In this document: positions 22,255 through 33,573 of the stretch, one piece after another | How the letters are laid out: every line of letters starts with the position of its first letter | Numbering within the stretch: the first letter of the stretch is position 1 | Assembly (NCBI GenBank): GCA_035079385.1 | Contig: JAVHKY010000023.1 | Location: forward strand, 992,001-1,056,000 | Length of the DNA: 64,000 nucleotides | DNA from: Aspidiotus rigidus | Lineage: Eukaryota > Arthropoda > Insecta > Hemiptera > Diaspididae | Reading direction: 5' to 3' | The notes under the pieces: model-generated | Told to the model about the DNA's origin: nothing | The model's input: only the letters and a program-made list of their open reading frames with translations | Databases searched by the model: none | Made by a program: the position numbers and the translations under genes

Positions 22255-22681
22255 TGTGAATGGGGTAATTTTACAAAATTCCCATCTTTTTATCGAAGAA
22301 TATTGTAATTTAACAGCGAAGATGAAGGCCAAGAAATATACTCCAAACCTCCCAACCAATTTGGAAAATTATTTATTTCGACTATTGCGGACAAAACTCG
22401 TGGTCGGATTTCCTCGAATACGACGATTTTCCCTTCGCTTGACATTAGTAGACTCGAAGTTCGAAGTAATGCTGAACGGTTCCTCACGAATTGAGAATCG
22501 TCTCAGCGATTAACTATTGTTTTCAGCACATTGAAGATCTTTCTGTCAAAAGGGCGTGTGTCCCATGGGAAATACATTGAGCGGACGCCCTTTTGACAGA
22601 AAGGTCCTTAATTTCCATCGTCTGAGCGCTGTAATCAGCTGACACTGACTTTCATTCAAAGGTGGTAATGGACCTTCATTA
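22255..22681. repeat. Dispersed repeat family X, copy 1 (filled site)
   Basis: It aligns with 27588-27925: shared blocks are TTTTACAAAATT, CGTGGTCGGATTTCCTCGAA, TTCCATCGTCTGAG and GGTAATGGA(C/A)CTTCATT. The right edge is interrupted by the palindromic element starting at 22682. Copy 1 also contains a short hairpin (22539-22603) not seen in copy 2. Confidence 0.65.
22539..22603. repeat. Hairpin with 19-bp perfect arms
   Basis: CTTTCTGTCAAAAGGGCGT at 22539-22557 is inverted at 22585-22603; the 27-nt loop contains TCCCATGGGA. It sits in repeat family X and has no equivalent in the copy at 27588-27925, so it is probably an independent insertion. Confidence 0.85.
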
Positions 22682-23065
22682 CACTACTGAACAGCTATTC
22701 TGTTACAAAGATTCTATTACGTGATTCTAAGATACTTTTCAACGCTGAACACAAATCCGTGGTCCGTTTTTTGCTAGCACGTCACAATTTTCAGTAATCA
22801 CGATAAATATTCTCGTAATCAAAACAAATTATCTCGTCCACTTCCCACGCGCGCTCGCGGAACGTAATGAACGTTTTCGATAGCGACGCTGCTATCGTCG
22901 ATGTGTTTCGCGAGGACGCGCGGCAAGTAAACGAGAACTTTCATCATGATTACTAAAAATTGTGACGTGCTAGCAAAAAACGGACAACGGATTCGTGTTC
23001 AGCGTTAAAAAGTATCTAAGAATCACGTAATAGAATCTTTGTAATAGGATAGCTGTTCAGTAGTG
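22682..23065. mobile_element. 384-bp palindromic MITE with TTA target duplication (PIF/Harbinger-like)
   Basis: The whole element is one inverted repeat with arms of about 170-190 bp. The left arm begins CACTACTGAACAGCTAT and includes TTTTTTGCTAGCACGTCACA; the right arm repeats these inverted. The centre carries ATAGCGACGCTGCTAT. TTA flanks both sides (22679-22681 and 23066-23068). The related repeat at 27588-27925 has a single TTA at the same place followed by ATTTTT-like sequence, so an empty paralogous site confirms the insertion. A TTA duplication is the TWA type of PIF/Harbinger elements; no transposase is present. Confidence 0.8.
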
Positions 23066-23099
23066 TTATTTTTGTTCTTTCCAGCCTACTTACAACATA

Positions 23100-23400
23100 C
23101 AATTTGTGACGTCATTCCTAGTTTTAACAGGAAACTTGTTTTATGGGGGGTTTTTCGAAAAATTTGCTATACGCCATTCAATGTGTGATGTCTGACCAAA
23201 ACAAAAATGGTCCAAGTCTAACATCATTGGCAACCCGCTTCGTATCAAACATGAAGTCGATTAAATTCTCATGAGTGAGTTTAAATTTACACCTGATAAT
23301 GATCGGTACATCCGTTCGAAACCGGTCGTATTTATTCATTTCCGTACGTCCGACAATTCTTTCGACTTTATTATTTAAAAACCTGGATTTTAACCAATTT
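23100..23400. repeat. Minisatellite-family fragment and PLE-type terminal motif
   Basis: ACTTGTTTTATGGGGGGTTT, TTTCGAAAAATTTGCTAT and ACGCCATTCAATG belong to the minisatellite elements. Next to it CTGATAATGATCGGTACATC and CGAAACCGGTCG (23293-23328) resemble the hammerhead-like words seen at PLE ends in this window. No coding sequence. Confidence 0.45.
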
Positions 23401-23890
23401 TATTTTTCATTTTTTTCCTTTTTGATGTCCATTTTTTACTAACCTTTACTAACCTTCATTATTTCCATATCTTTTCATTTTATTTTCTATTTGTTCATTT
23501 TACTCTTATTTTATTTGCTCATTTATTTTATTTAATTTTTTGTCCTTTTGTCGCGTTTTCGTTTTTCCCGTTCGTGGGTTTTGCGGTCTTAATTTATTTT
23601 ATTCTACTTTATTTACCTTACTGACTGGACTCTGGGATGTCTTTGTTACGTATATGTGCCCTAACTAAATAATCGTATCATACATCGGTGCACGATGAGT
23701 TGCATAAACATCCCCAAAAATCCTGCAAGGTTCGGGAAGCCAGCGGTCACTACGCGACGCTTGTCGGACGTGCGTGGGTAGTCCTTGTAACAAACGACGA
23801 GGAATGATTTTGCAAGGTCATATATCTCAGGGCTCCATTTTCCGACGAATTTTTTGGATCTTTGGAAATATTGTACAGAAGGGTTCAACG
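23400..23890. other. No recognisable gene
   Basis: The first half is T-rich; the second half (23640-23890) loosely resembles 54340-54420. No open frame is supported. Confidence 0.35.
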
Positions 23891-23894
23891 AAAG

Positions 23895-24031
23895 GCGCTA
23901 TCGGAGCAGAATCCTAAATTTTGGCTTCAGAACAATTTCACTCTCGTCAGAAAATGGACGAATTTTTACTAATTTCAACGTTTAATCGAGAAAGTATACG
24001 AAAAACATTTAAGATTCTGCTTCGATAGCGC
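23895..24031. repeat. Small inverted-repeat element, ~137 bp
   Basis: GCGCTATCGGAGCAGAATC (23895-23913) is inverted at 24013-24031 with one mismatch. The interior has no coding potential. The left-end sequence has a looser relative at about 54184 (GGCGGTATCAAAGCAGAATT). A short MITE is likely. Confidence 0.65.
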
Positions 24032-24119
24032 TCCTGGTTGGACCTTCCTGGAAAACATTTCAATTATTCAGAAAGATCCGTTAAAAATTCGAGCAATAAA
24101 TTGTGATTTTCGGTACCAC

Positions 24120-25700
24120 GTTTTGCGAGCATATTCTCACTAGTAAAGCACACCCTTAAAGGTTGGAACTTGGAAAAATTTCGACTTACAACCTTCGGAC
24201 GTCACGATCTGATGACGTCATAGGTCAGTGGCATTGTTGAAAGGCTCTTGCCATAATATAATATTACAGGAGGGGGACTTGGAAAAATTTCAACTATGAC
24301 GGTAAAGGGACTTGGAAAAATGTCGATTTTTGACCCTATGAATTCCAAATGGTCTAAATTACACCTCGACAAAAATAGTACAAGTCTCCCTCTTATCATA
24401 CAGCTCGGAGGTTGACTTACAAAAATGTCGACTAAAGAACCTGTGACGTCACGATCTGATGACGTCATCGATCAATGAAATTTCTGCTTTAGTATATGAT
24501 AGGAGGGGGGCTTACAAAAATGACGGCTTCCTTAACGATGTTGAACAAGAAACACAGGGCACCTGTTCTCTATGAGTAGAAAAATAATATAATAGATGAC
24601 CCGCATTACGATAGCCCCTTCAAGTAACTAGATATGCAAAGTTTGTACACGAATTGGCTTGGCCCCTTCAATGAGTCAAATATGCAATGCTTCAAACACC
24701 ATGAGTCCCCCTTCTATCATACATTACGGGTCGCGAGTCGAAATTTTTCCAAGCCTATCATATTATATGGCTTGAGAATCGAAATTTTTCCAAGTTTTTT
24801 GCCGGATGGCCCACAATGATTTTCTAAAAAAAAAAATTAGAAGCCATTGCAGACGTTGCAATGGCAGCGGGGAATCCGCAATTCCTTAACTCGACCTATC
24901 AGGTGGTGTGGAACTGAGTTGATAATCTTGTCATATAATTCAAATCGAAATTATCATTCTACATTCCCTCCTATCATATATAGCTCGGAAGTCACAATTC
25001 TTCCAAGTCTCCCTCCTATCATATATAGCTCGAAAGTCACGATTCTTCCAAGTCCCCCTCCTATCATATATAGCTCGAGTCTCAAAATTTTTCCAAGTTT
25101 TTGGTTGGACGGCGGACGGTAGCTCGAAAGTCAAAATTCTTCCAAGTCCCCCCCCCCCCCTCCTATCATATATAGCTCGAGACTTGAAATTCTTCTAAGT
25201 CCCCCTCCTATCATATATAGCTCGAGACTCGAAATTCTTCCAAGTCCCGTAACCTAACCTAACCTTAGGTTACTAACTTCGCGGACGCGGACGTTTTCTG
25301 AGGATGTAATCTCCTAACAAAATGGATAGCGGGTTCCCCGCTAAAAAGAAACAAAACAAACATAGAACAGATTTCCTGTTGGAATTTTGACTTTTAAACC
25401 ATGTTATATGATAGTAAAGGGAATTGGAAAAATGTAGATTTCGGCCCTATGACGTCATGATCTGATGACGTCAAAATGGTCTAACCTACACCTCGACAAA
25501 AATGGTCCAAATCCCTCTCCTATCATACAGCTCGGAGGTGAGACTTCGAAAATTTTCAACTTTCGATCCTGTGACGACTCGATTTTATGACGTCATAGGT
25601 CAGTGAAATGTTTGTAAGTCCCCGAGGGATACTTGAAAAAATTTGGACTTTCGAGTTATGTGATAGTGACACAACGGACTCAGGAGAATTTCAAAAATTT
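24120..25700. repeat. Minisatellite element block E1 (GACTTGGAAAAAT family)
   Basis: About 45-bp units, in both orientations, of the form GACTTGGAAAAATTTCGACT followed by CGAGCTATATATGATAGGAG. The reverse form dominates 24950-25250 (CTCCTATCATATATAGCTCG). A terminal module lies at 24837-24879: TTAGA, a hairpin CCATTGC...GCAATGG (24844-24864) and a second hairpin GCGGGGAATCCGC. An inverted equivalent, GCGGGTTCCCCGC, is at about 25329-25341. TGACGTCA octamers occur repeatedly. No protein is encoded. Confidence 0.8.
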
Positions 25701-25889
25701 TTAAAGATTTTAATTCTCAATAGGTACTGAAACCCATTCTCCCCATGGAACAGGTTTCCTTCATTTCTTGTTTAACTTTGTTAAGGAAATCGTTTTTTTC
25801 TGTTCCAGATCCCACGATCAACTCTTGCAAAAATTAAAAAAACTCGGACTCTTTCAATGCTATGATCATAAGTTATGGTACGAACCACC

Positions 25890-27565
25890 TCGATGGCCCG
25901 ACCACTTTATCTGCTATATAACGTGGGCAAACTTCTAAAGATAGCCAATCGACTTAAGAGCTATCTGAAGGTAAGAGATATAATCTCAAGTAATCTCAGT
26001 ACGGTTCGCAAACTGAACGTTGTACATCAGATGCTGGAGTCAGGCTACAGAGGATAGCCGAGTCAGATTAATTTTGTGCTGCCGTCAGACTCGACCTTTA
26101 AGAAATGCGTTCAACTCGATTTTAAGCAAGAGAATATTAGAAGCACTTAGTGCCAGCATAAGTAGAGACGTCTGCTGGTAGAGTGAAGAGTTCAGTTACT
26201 TGTGGGGAGCCGCAGGGATCGGTCTTTGGGTAGCTATTAATGGGTTCTTCAAGGTGAAGCTGGTACTAAGTGTTAGCTCATCAGCTACGCGAATGACACA
26301 GTGATGGTATGCACTGCCGAAACGACTTGAGTGGTTGGGAGCATGATAAACAGGCCCCAGGGGCAGTGACGTACTGGATCGATTCGACCAGACTGGAACT
26401 CGAGGACCCATCGGAAATTCAGTCCACTCACATTTTCCTGGCAGGAGTAGAAATCACGATCAAGAAGTTGAGGAAGTATTTGGCATCTAGTTAGATTCAA
26501 AGCTGAGCTTCGAACACCATTTTTTGTTGGCAGCAAAAAAGGCAGGTAGAGTAGAGACCTACTCAAGCCACCTGATGACAAACTTATTAGGGCCGAGGGA
26601 AGCTAGAAGAAAGATCATGATGAGCACCGCATTGTCGACCCCCTGTATGGGCTGACTATGAAGATTGTCTACATTATTGAAAGAGATGGAAGAGATCCAG
26701 CAAAGAGATGCGTTGAGGTATGTTTGTGCCTACCGCCTTGCCACAACGGATGCCCTTTGCGTATTAGCATATTCACCACCAATCTAGCTCCTTGCTGAGG
26801 AGAGAGCGGTGATATTTAAAGCGAAGAAGAGGAAAACGACGAAGCAAGAGGCCAAGCACTCCTTACTTGAAAAATGGAGAGTGAGCTAGGGAAATGAAGT
26901 TAATACGCGACCTTGATAAGTACATGAACCGAGACCATCGTCCGCTGAACTTTCACCTGACGCAATGGCTGCTAAATCGACTAGCTTTATCAGAAGTTGA
27001 GGAAAGTTGAGCAGACAACGTGTTTGCATTGCGATCAAGGGCGGGATGATGGATCACAACTTATCCTGAGCGTGAGCGGGACAAGTTTGGTCCGGTCGAT
27101 GAAGCGTTTGCTTCGAGTAGCCTGGTGGCCACCATGCTAAGTTCCCAAGAAGTATGGAACTAGGTGTCATTATTTGCAGCCGTAATCATGAAGAAAAAGA
27201 TGAACATGGAATAGAATAGGCATAAATGCAGAGCCCCGCTATGGCATACTGAACATCCATTCACATACCAACGACACTCTGCAGAAAGAAGACTAAGCAT
27301 ATGGACAAGAAGATAGACGAGGAAGAGACTCCAACAGCAATTTAGCCCTAAGTTGTGTCTGGTGAATGTTTTAAAGTTGACGTGTCGGGGGCACTGCAAC
27401 TGGGCGGTTGTCAAGATGAGGGATTTCGCCAAAGAGATTCTTCCGACACAGAACCAGGTCGACACTGGTGTTGGAGGAAACAATTGAAAACGCAACCTGT
27501 ACCCACTTCACTATGGAGGACAGAAATCGGTGCATGCGACACAAGCGATTGGTTTTTAGAGCAGT
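25890..27565 (+). pseudogene. R1-like LINE remnant: RT core to 3' tail
   Basis: Broken frames on the plus strand follow an R1-clade RT from motif B on. VTCGEPQGSVFG (about 26190) is the GxPQGSxLGP motif. It is followed by a decayed catalytic box, VEITIKKLRKYLA (26447 on), KKAGRVETYSSHLM, ARRKIMMSTALST (26607 on), an arginine-rich stretch with AYRLATTDALCVLAYS, and the CCHC-type knuckle region with QTTCLHCDQ. The 3' tail after ATCATGAAGAAAAAGATGAA matches other tails in the window. Many stops and frameshifts mark an old copy. Better preserved C-termini are at 47450-48184 and 59495-60062. Confidence 0.7.
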
Positions 27566-27587
27566 ACTCGATAAAATACGATAACTG

Positions 27588-27930
27588 TGAATGGCCTGAT
27601 TTTACAAAATTGCTATATTTTTATGAGAATATTGTAATAACAGGCAATGGATGAAGACCAAGAAATCTATTCAAACCCTCTCAATCATTTCATTTATTTC
27701 GACTGTTCCAGACAAGACTCGTGGTCGGATTTCCTCGAATACAACGATTCTTCCTTTACTTGAAATAGCAAACTCAACACAAGTTTGAAAACTCGAGGCA
27801 ATATTAAATGAATTGATCCTTAAGGGGTTGACTTTTACTTTCAACACAGAAAAATTTTCCATCGTCTGAGAGCGGTGATTGACTGACTGATTTTCAATCT
27901 CAGCTGGTAATGGAACTTCATTATTTTTCA
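27588..27930. repeat. Dispersed repeat family X, copy 2 (empty site)
   Basis: Paralogue of 22255-22681. At 27921-27923 it has a single TTA where copy 1 carries the 384-bp palindromic element, so it represents the pre-insertion state. Confidence 0.65.
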
Positions 27931-27934
27931 AAAA

Positions 27935-29810
27935 CGTTGATCGTTCACTTCAGCCTTCCGCAAAATATAAAGTCATAAACTCAAATCCATTCTCAAGTCA
28001 CGAGATACACATTTACTCCGTATGACGTCATTTTTCATTTTTTTCTGTTCCAGAGCCCACGGTCAACTATCGCAAAAAAAAAAAAAAACTAGGATCGTTT
28101 CAATGGCATGACCATGAATCATGGTACGATCTCCTAACCACGAATAACGATATATTGCCACTTCGTTATACGCGAATCACTCAATGTATAATAATGTACC
28201 AGATACCTATAGAACAAATTTCCAACCTGGCTTTTATAAGTGTTAGATTCGGGTTCAAAAAATTTCATGAAAAAATTCTTGACGTCTCAAAATTGATGAC
28301 TGTAATTTCCAAAATCTCGTGCCCACATTACTCGCCGGAATCGTGCACTTACTTCGCTATGAATTCTTCAGATTCGTCTTCTTACAGCAACTTTGGATGA
28401 GTATAAACGTTAACTTCATTGGAATAATCATTAAACGAGCATTTATAAATAAAGATCACAATTTCCAATGTTCACCTCATTTTGATAAAAGTTCAACACG
28501 CCCGCAATATAAGGTACGATAATACCTACGTTACAGCGTAAACAATTTTATTTAAGTCGTATAAAGTGATGAACGCGAACCGATACGTATTTCAAGAATG
28601 TAATGAGTTGAACGAACAAAAAGTAAGCTGTGAATCTTTTTCTGTTTCATTAAAGTTTCTATATCTGATCAGACGTCAGTTCGAATAAAAATCATTAAAT
28701 ATGATGAGAAAGATAAGATGAATTCTTCAGTAACGAGAAGAAGAGCATGCGAATAAAAAGTAATTAATTTCGGCCGAAGTTTGATGTTACGATGTTATCT
28801 ACGCTAATAATTTATTTAAAAAGATAAAATTGGAATTCGCACATAAATCGCTCGTAACAATTTTATGCTCGATTCAAAAAATCTCGATAGAGTCGGGATT
28901 ATCCATCTCAAGATGGTCGTACGTCTTTTCATCACTCACAACACGTCTTTCATTAGTAATAAGAGTTTGAAAACGTCTCAATCCCTCATATCATATAAAA
29001 TTTGATCCAGCATCTACGGTCACCTCTGTTAATTAGACCTAAAAAGGAAATTTGAAATTCTTTGGGGTTTACACATCTAAAAAAATTGAACCATCACAGG
29101 CACGTGTAAAATGTTATCGAGACATACCGCGGTTTTATAGTAAAAACTCCATCGTCAGGGTTCAGACAGCAGATTATAAAGCCGGCTTTTTGTTCACATT
29201 TTCGTCTTGGCTTAATCGCTTTGACAATAATAAAATTTTCACTTTAAAACTGCGCGATTGGTCTCCATGAAATTTTAGGGTGCTACTAGCGTACGCGCTC
29301 TACCGAATTTTTTGTGCTCTACTATAGTACAGTTGAAGTGTGATTTATCGCGAATTATCCGATTCCGAAAGAAACCATAAGGAGAAACGGCGTACAAGTC
29401 TTCCATCCCCCTACATGCTAACCTCATATCAGAAAGAATAAGAGACTCTTTATCTCCCATTCTAGAAAATAAGAATTCGCGTGCTTTGGCAAAGACCATT
29501 TAGGATCCAAAGTGTATCTACTCTCGGGCTACTATTTCGCAAATTTGCTGACGTCATACGCTAAAAAATTATCTTTATACTTGAAGAAAGAATATTTTTG
29601 GTTGACAGAGCGGTCGCACATTGGCATCGCTAAGTTACATGTAAACTACGTGTAAAAGTTGTAATTGGGAATGTGCACTAAGAAAGTGGAGATGAGATTT
29701 CACAACAATCATATTCTAGACGTGGGAAACGAAGTAAAGACAATTGCCCATAATTTGAGTTATAAGTCTTGAAGGATCCAGCTTGAGGATTGTAATTCCT
29801 TATCAAAGTG
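27935..29810. other. No recognisable gene
   Basis: Mostly unique AT-rich sequence. 28045-28135 loosely matches 25800-25885 (ACGGTCAACTATCGCAAAAA, then CATGGTACGATC), so it starts with a repeat fragment. Open frames up to 81 codons have no recognised motif. Confidence 0.4.
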
Positions 29811-29811
29811 A

Positions 29812-32800
29812 TTATATATACCGGTACTGAACCGGCCAATTAAACGCTATGTACCGGTACTGTACTTTTTTAAGCCAAGTTGACACGATTATTCTAGTTT
29901 CTGTCTGCTAGCTTGCCCTTCATTCATGATACGTCATGACTCAACTTAGAAGTCAGTGATCGCTTGTCGGCCCACAAAGCTTCGCAGGTGCGTGTCGTTC
30001 TACAGAACTTACAGAGAAAGAAAAGGAGGTTGTTTCAGACTTGTATGAGGCGAACTGCAAAGTTAGTCAGATATGTCGACTGTTGAAGAGCAATTTTGAT
30101 AAGAACCTCTCCTCTCAAACAATGCGCAATGTAATTCGTAAGTTTATCCCTGATGATGACGATTATGTGAGGAACTAGAACGACAAATACTACAGAATGA
30201 GTAAATGAATGAAGAAAGGTGCAAAAGCCGCAGAAAGAAAACAATAAAAAGTACCGCAAGAACTTTCGGCTAAGAAGCCATCAACGGGCGAAGAATAGAA
30301 AGCGACTGACAGAGAAACAGTCGACAACAAAAACAACGGTGAGATCATGATTGAACTATAACGACTCCTCGCGATGTGAGTCATACTCATAAATTAGTTC
30401 AACCAATACTCCCATGCGGCCTGTTGTATCCTACGTCTCCTCCCTGGCCTACTCGCTCGCTAAATACCTGGACCGTTGGTTTAAATATCATATTGAATAC
30501 GAGTCTCCTTACTCTGTCAAAAATTCAGTCTCCTTGGCCAATAGGCTCAAAGATGAAGTACTCCCTCCTGGTACTATTTTATACACCTTCGATGTAGTCG
30601 GTCTGTCAATATTTAGGCGACCTTCTTGTTAACTTTAATACTCCTCATGAAGAGTTGCAGGAGTTCTTCGATTTACTCAACGTCTACTGGTCCCCTAATT
30701 TTTGTAAATTTAATGATAAATATTTTGAATTCCCGGAGGAAGTGGGTATTCCCATTGGATCCCCGTTGGGTTCCCTTGTTTCGGAGGTCTTTATGTCGAA
30801 ATTTGAGGCTGACCTCTTTTCCTCGGGCCAGTCATTCTTAAATCATGTTCACTATTGGCACAGATATGTGGATGACGTGCTATGTGCGTGGACAGGTCCC
30901 CAAGAACTCCTTGGTGAGTTTCTTAAGTATCTAAATGCTCAGTTCCCCTCCGTAAAATTTACTTTGTAGGTCGGTAATTCTACTATCAACTTCTTGGACC
31001 TTACCACCTCCGAAAGAGATGGGGCCCATGAGTTCACAATATACAGAAAAGATACTTTGACCGATATTGTTGTCCACGGCGCGTCATTCTGCCCTGTCGC
31101 CTACAAAATATCTGCTCTTAATAGTTTCAATCATCGACTCACTAACATCTCTTTGAGTCAAGTAGCCTTCCAGAAAGAACTACGTACTATAAAGTACTTG
31201 CCTCGAGTAAACGAAGTCAACTTGGACATTGACCTGATGGTCCGTAGGAAGATCACGCGGCAATGCCTTGATTCTACTCCCTCCCTTCCTCGGGAGGGAA
31301 GTCGTGAAGGCAGAAAGCGTTGGATTAAGCTCCCCTTCCTGGGTGAGTTTTCGTCAGATTTGAGTCGCGTCCTTCGGCCCTTTGATTTCCGGCTGGTTTT
31401 CTATAATCTTAATACATTAAAAGGGGTTAGATTGAAGGACCCTATACCACCATTACAGAGGAGTGGGGTTTATAGTATAAGATGTAACGACTGTGGCGGA
31501 ATCTACATAGGTGAGACCGGTTGCCAGCTCCAAATAAGAGTGCGGCTGAGCTCTTGAAAGCCTGGAAAAACAGCAACTTGGGAGAACCGGCTTTCGCGGA
31601 CCATTTAATCACCTGTGGCCACAGTTTCAGAGAGGGGTCAAAGACCCTCCTCCATGGAGAAAGATCGTATTTCAAACGAATGGCGCAGGAAAATATCGAG
31701 ATCATTCGCCACCTGAATAGCGATAACGTAATCGTACTTAACAGGTATGTTTCGGCCGAGGAATTGGTTGAACTAATTTATGAGTATGACGAGTCGTTAG
31801 TTCAATCATGATCTCACCGCTGTTTTCTGTTGTCAACTGTTTCTCTGTCAGTCGCTTTCTATTCTCCGCCCGTTGATGGCTTCTTAGCCGAAAGTTCTTG
31901 CGGTACTTTTGCATTGTTTTATTTCTGCGGCGTTTGCACTTTCTTCATTCATTTACTCATTCTGTAGTATTTGTCTTTCTAATTATATCAGGTCGTAACT
32001 TACAGAAATGAATCGGCTTGAAATTTTTTTGGAGAAATTTGAACAGGAAGGGGGTACTGTCAACCCCGTATTAGACGAGGACAGTAACGTCTCAGTCTTG
32101 TTTATGTCAACTACAACTTTGAAAGAAGCATTTCGTGAGTCTGCTAGTAGAACTGTCCAATAGATACAACTTTCGAGATCAACTCCTCTACAGTAAATAT
32201 AAGCTTTATGATTTTTGTCACTTGAATCCAACTACTTCTGAGGACGCAGGGAAGTTTCATGATCCAAGATTCCTGCCGAAAGTGAAAGCACGAGGTCGCC
32301 CTAAACGTTCTCAGAGACAGCTAGGCTCTTTTAATAGGAGTAATGCTGATAGGGAAGTCTCAGAAGAGCCTCGTCGGAGAAGGAAACGTCAGGCGACTCA
32401 GCAGTACCAGGTCCAAAGAAACGACAGCGCGGTCTATTCATCACTGCCCCACCTGTGCCTCTGCGACTGAAGAATTCGAGTCGGGTGTAATATCTACAGA
32501 ATTCTGCTACCTCCTAATTCACACCGCATGCTCTCTTGAGATAGAGGAGTATCCAGACTGTGGCGCACCGTGAATTTGGCGTGAAGTATGACAAAACCCT
32601 CTCTAGGATGAATTGGAGAGGTGTGTTGATTTTTGGTGAATTATGACAAAACCCTTCAAGTAAGCTAACTCTAATTGGTTTACAACATGGTGACACAGCA
32701 CACGAAGTGCATTGACGGTGAATAAAGTACAGTGCCGGTATATAACGTTTAATTACCCGGTACAGTACGGGTATATATAACGTTTAACTGACCAGTAAAT

Positions 32801-32820
32801 TACCGGCATATAACGCCATC
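29812..32820 (+). mobile_element. Host-1 DNA transposon, copy 2, with terminal inverted repeats and a nested PLE
   Basis: The ends are inverted: the left has ACCGGTACTGAACCGG, CAATTAAACGCTATGTACCG and GTACTGTACTTTTTTAAGCC; the right (32718-32815), read in reverse, has the same CGGTACTGTAC and AATTAAACGTTATATA modules, repeated about twice. The inner flank encodes KEKEVVSDLYEANCKVSQIC and TMRNVIRKFIPDDDDYVRN, then is broken by the PLE (30178-31990), and resumes with EQEGGTVNPVLDEDSNVSVL, STTTLKEAFRESASRTVQ, KVKARGRPKRSQRQLGSFNR and a CPTCA...CGAP cysteine cluster. The reading frame shifts several times. The family may be MULE/ZSWIM-like (DTTF and GRPK segments), but this is tentative. Confidence 0.7.
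30178..31990 (+). mobile_element. Penelope-like element (family A) with inverted terminal repeats, nested in host-1
   Basis: Ends are ~200-bp inverted repeats: 30182-30390 (GACAAATACTACAGAATGAG, GAAAGCGACTGACAGAGAAA) reappears inverted at 31780-31985. PLEs are known for direct or inverted terminal repeats. Between them lies a PLE protein in pieces: SSLAYSLAKYLDRWFKYHIE, GTILYTFDVVGLSI (motif A region), GIPIGSPLGSLVSEVFMS (motif B), HRYVDDVLCAWTG (motif C), then GVYSIRCNDCGGIYIGETGC (GIY-YIG nuclease) and HLITCGHSFREGSKTLL to EYDESLVQS. Defects: the RT N-terminus is missing, there is a frameshift near 30618, a TAG at 30967-30969, and another frameshift near 31545. Copy 1 of host-1 lacks this insert at the same point (after GATTATGTGAGGAAC). 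Confidence 0.85.
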
Positions 32821-32822
32821 TA

Positions 32823-33570
32823 TTCGTTATAGCTGAAGGTTACCAGAAGAAATCTTAATGATTTTTGGCTCGATAATACCGCAATTTTGAATTTTTTGTT
32901 TTTACCATAAAAAAGTATTGTGATTCAATATCATGATCACCGTCTTGGGCCAAGCTTCCATGCTGCGACTCTTTTCGCTATCAAATACAAATGGAATAAC
33001 TATAAAGCGCACGTTGCTAAAAATCTTTCTATATTTTTCGAAACAAACTTTTAGTAACTAGTCCAAATAAGATTTTTTACCTATTATAAAATGAAAATTT
33101 TTATGATGGATTTCCTAGTCCACAGAAGTATCCAGTAAGGTGCAAATATTAGCGCTCCTAGTAGAGCATCCGCAAGTAAATTATATGAATGTAGTAAAAT
33201 ATCAAAACAACATTGATGATGGGTTGTGTTTTATACAGTCCGATATAGCTGATAACAGCACAGCCCCATCTTACGGATAAGGTCAAAACAAAAACGTAAA
33301 CAAAAATTCCATGTGTCAAAGAGAACCTCAAAAATTATCAAATAAAAGAAGGGGCAGATATTCATATTCATAGACTGGAACCTTCTTTCTTTTTTTTCGG
33401 GCTTTCATCATCAAAAATCGTTGAATAGTAGGTTGAATAACTCATAAGAATCCTTCAATCCAATATAAAAGATACCTTTCTATAGATTGTGTCTTAGTTC
33501 AACTTGTTGGGTATGGTGGGGTTGAAAAATAAGGTGTCACAAAACCACCACACATACATTGATACAAAAA
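32823..33570. other. No recognisable gene or repeat
   Basis: AT-rich, apparently unique sequence to the left of minisatellite element E2. Confidence 0.4.
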
Positions 33571-33573
33571 AAA

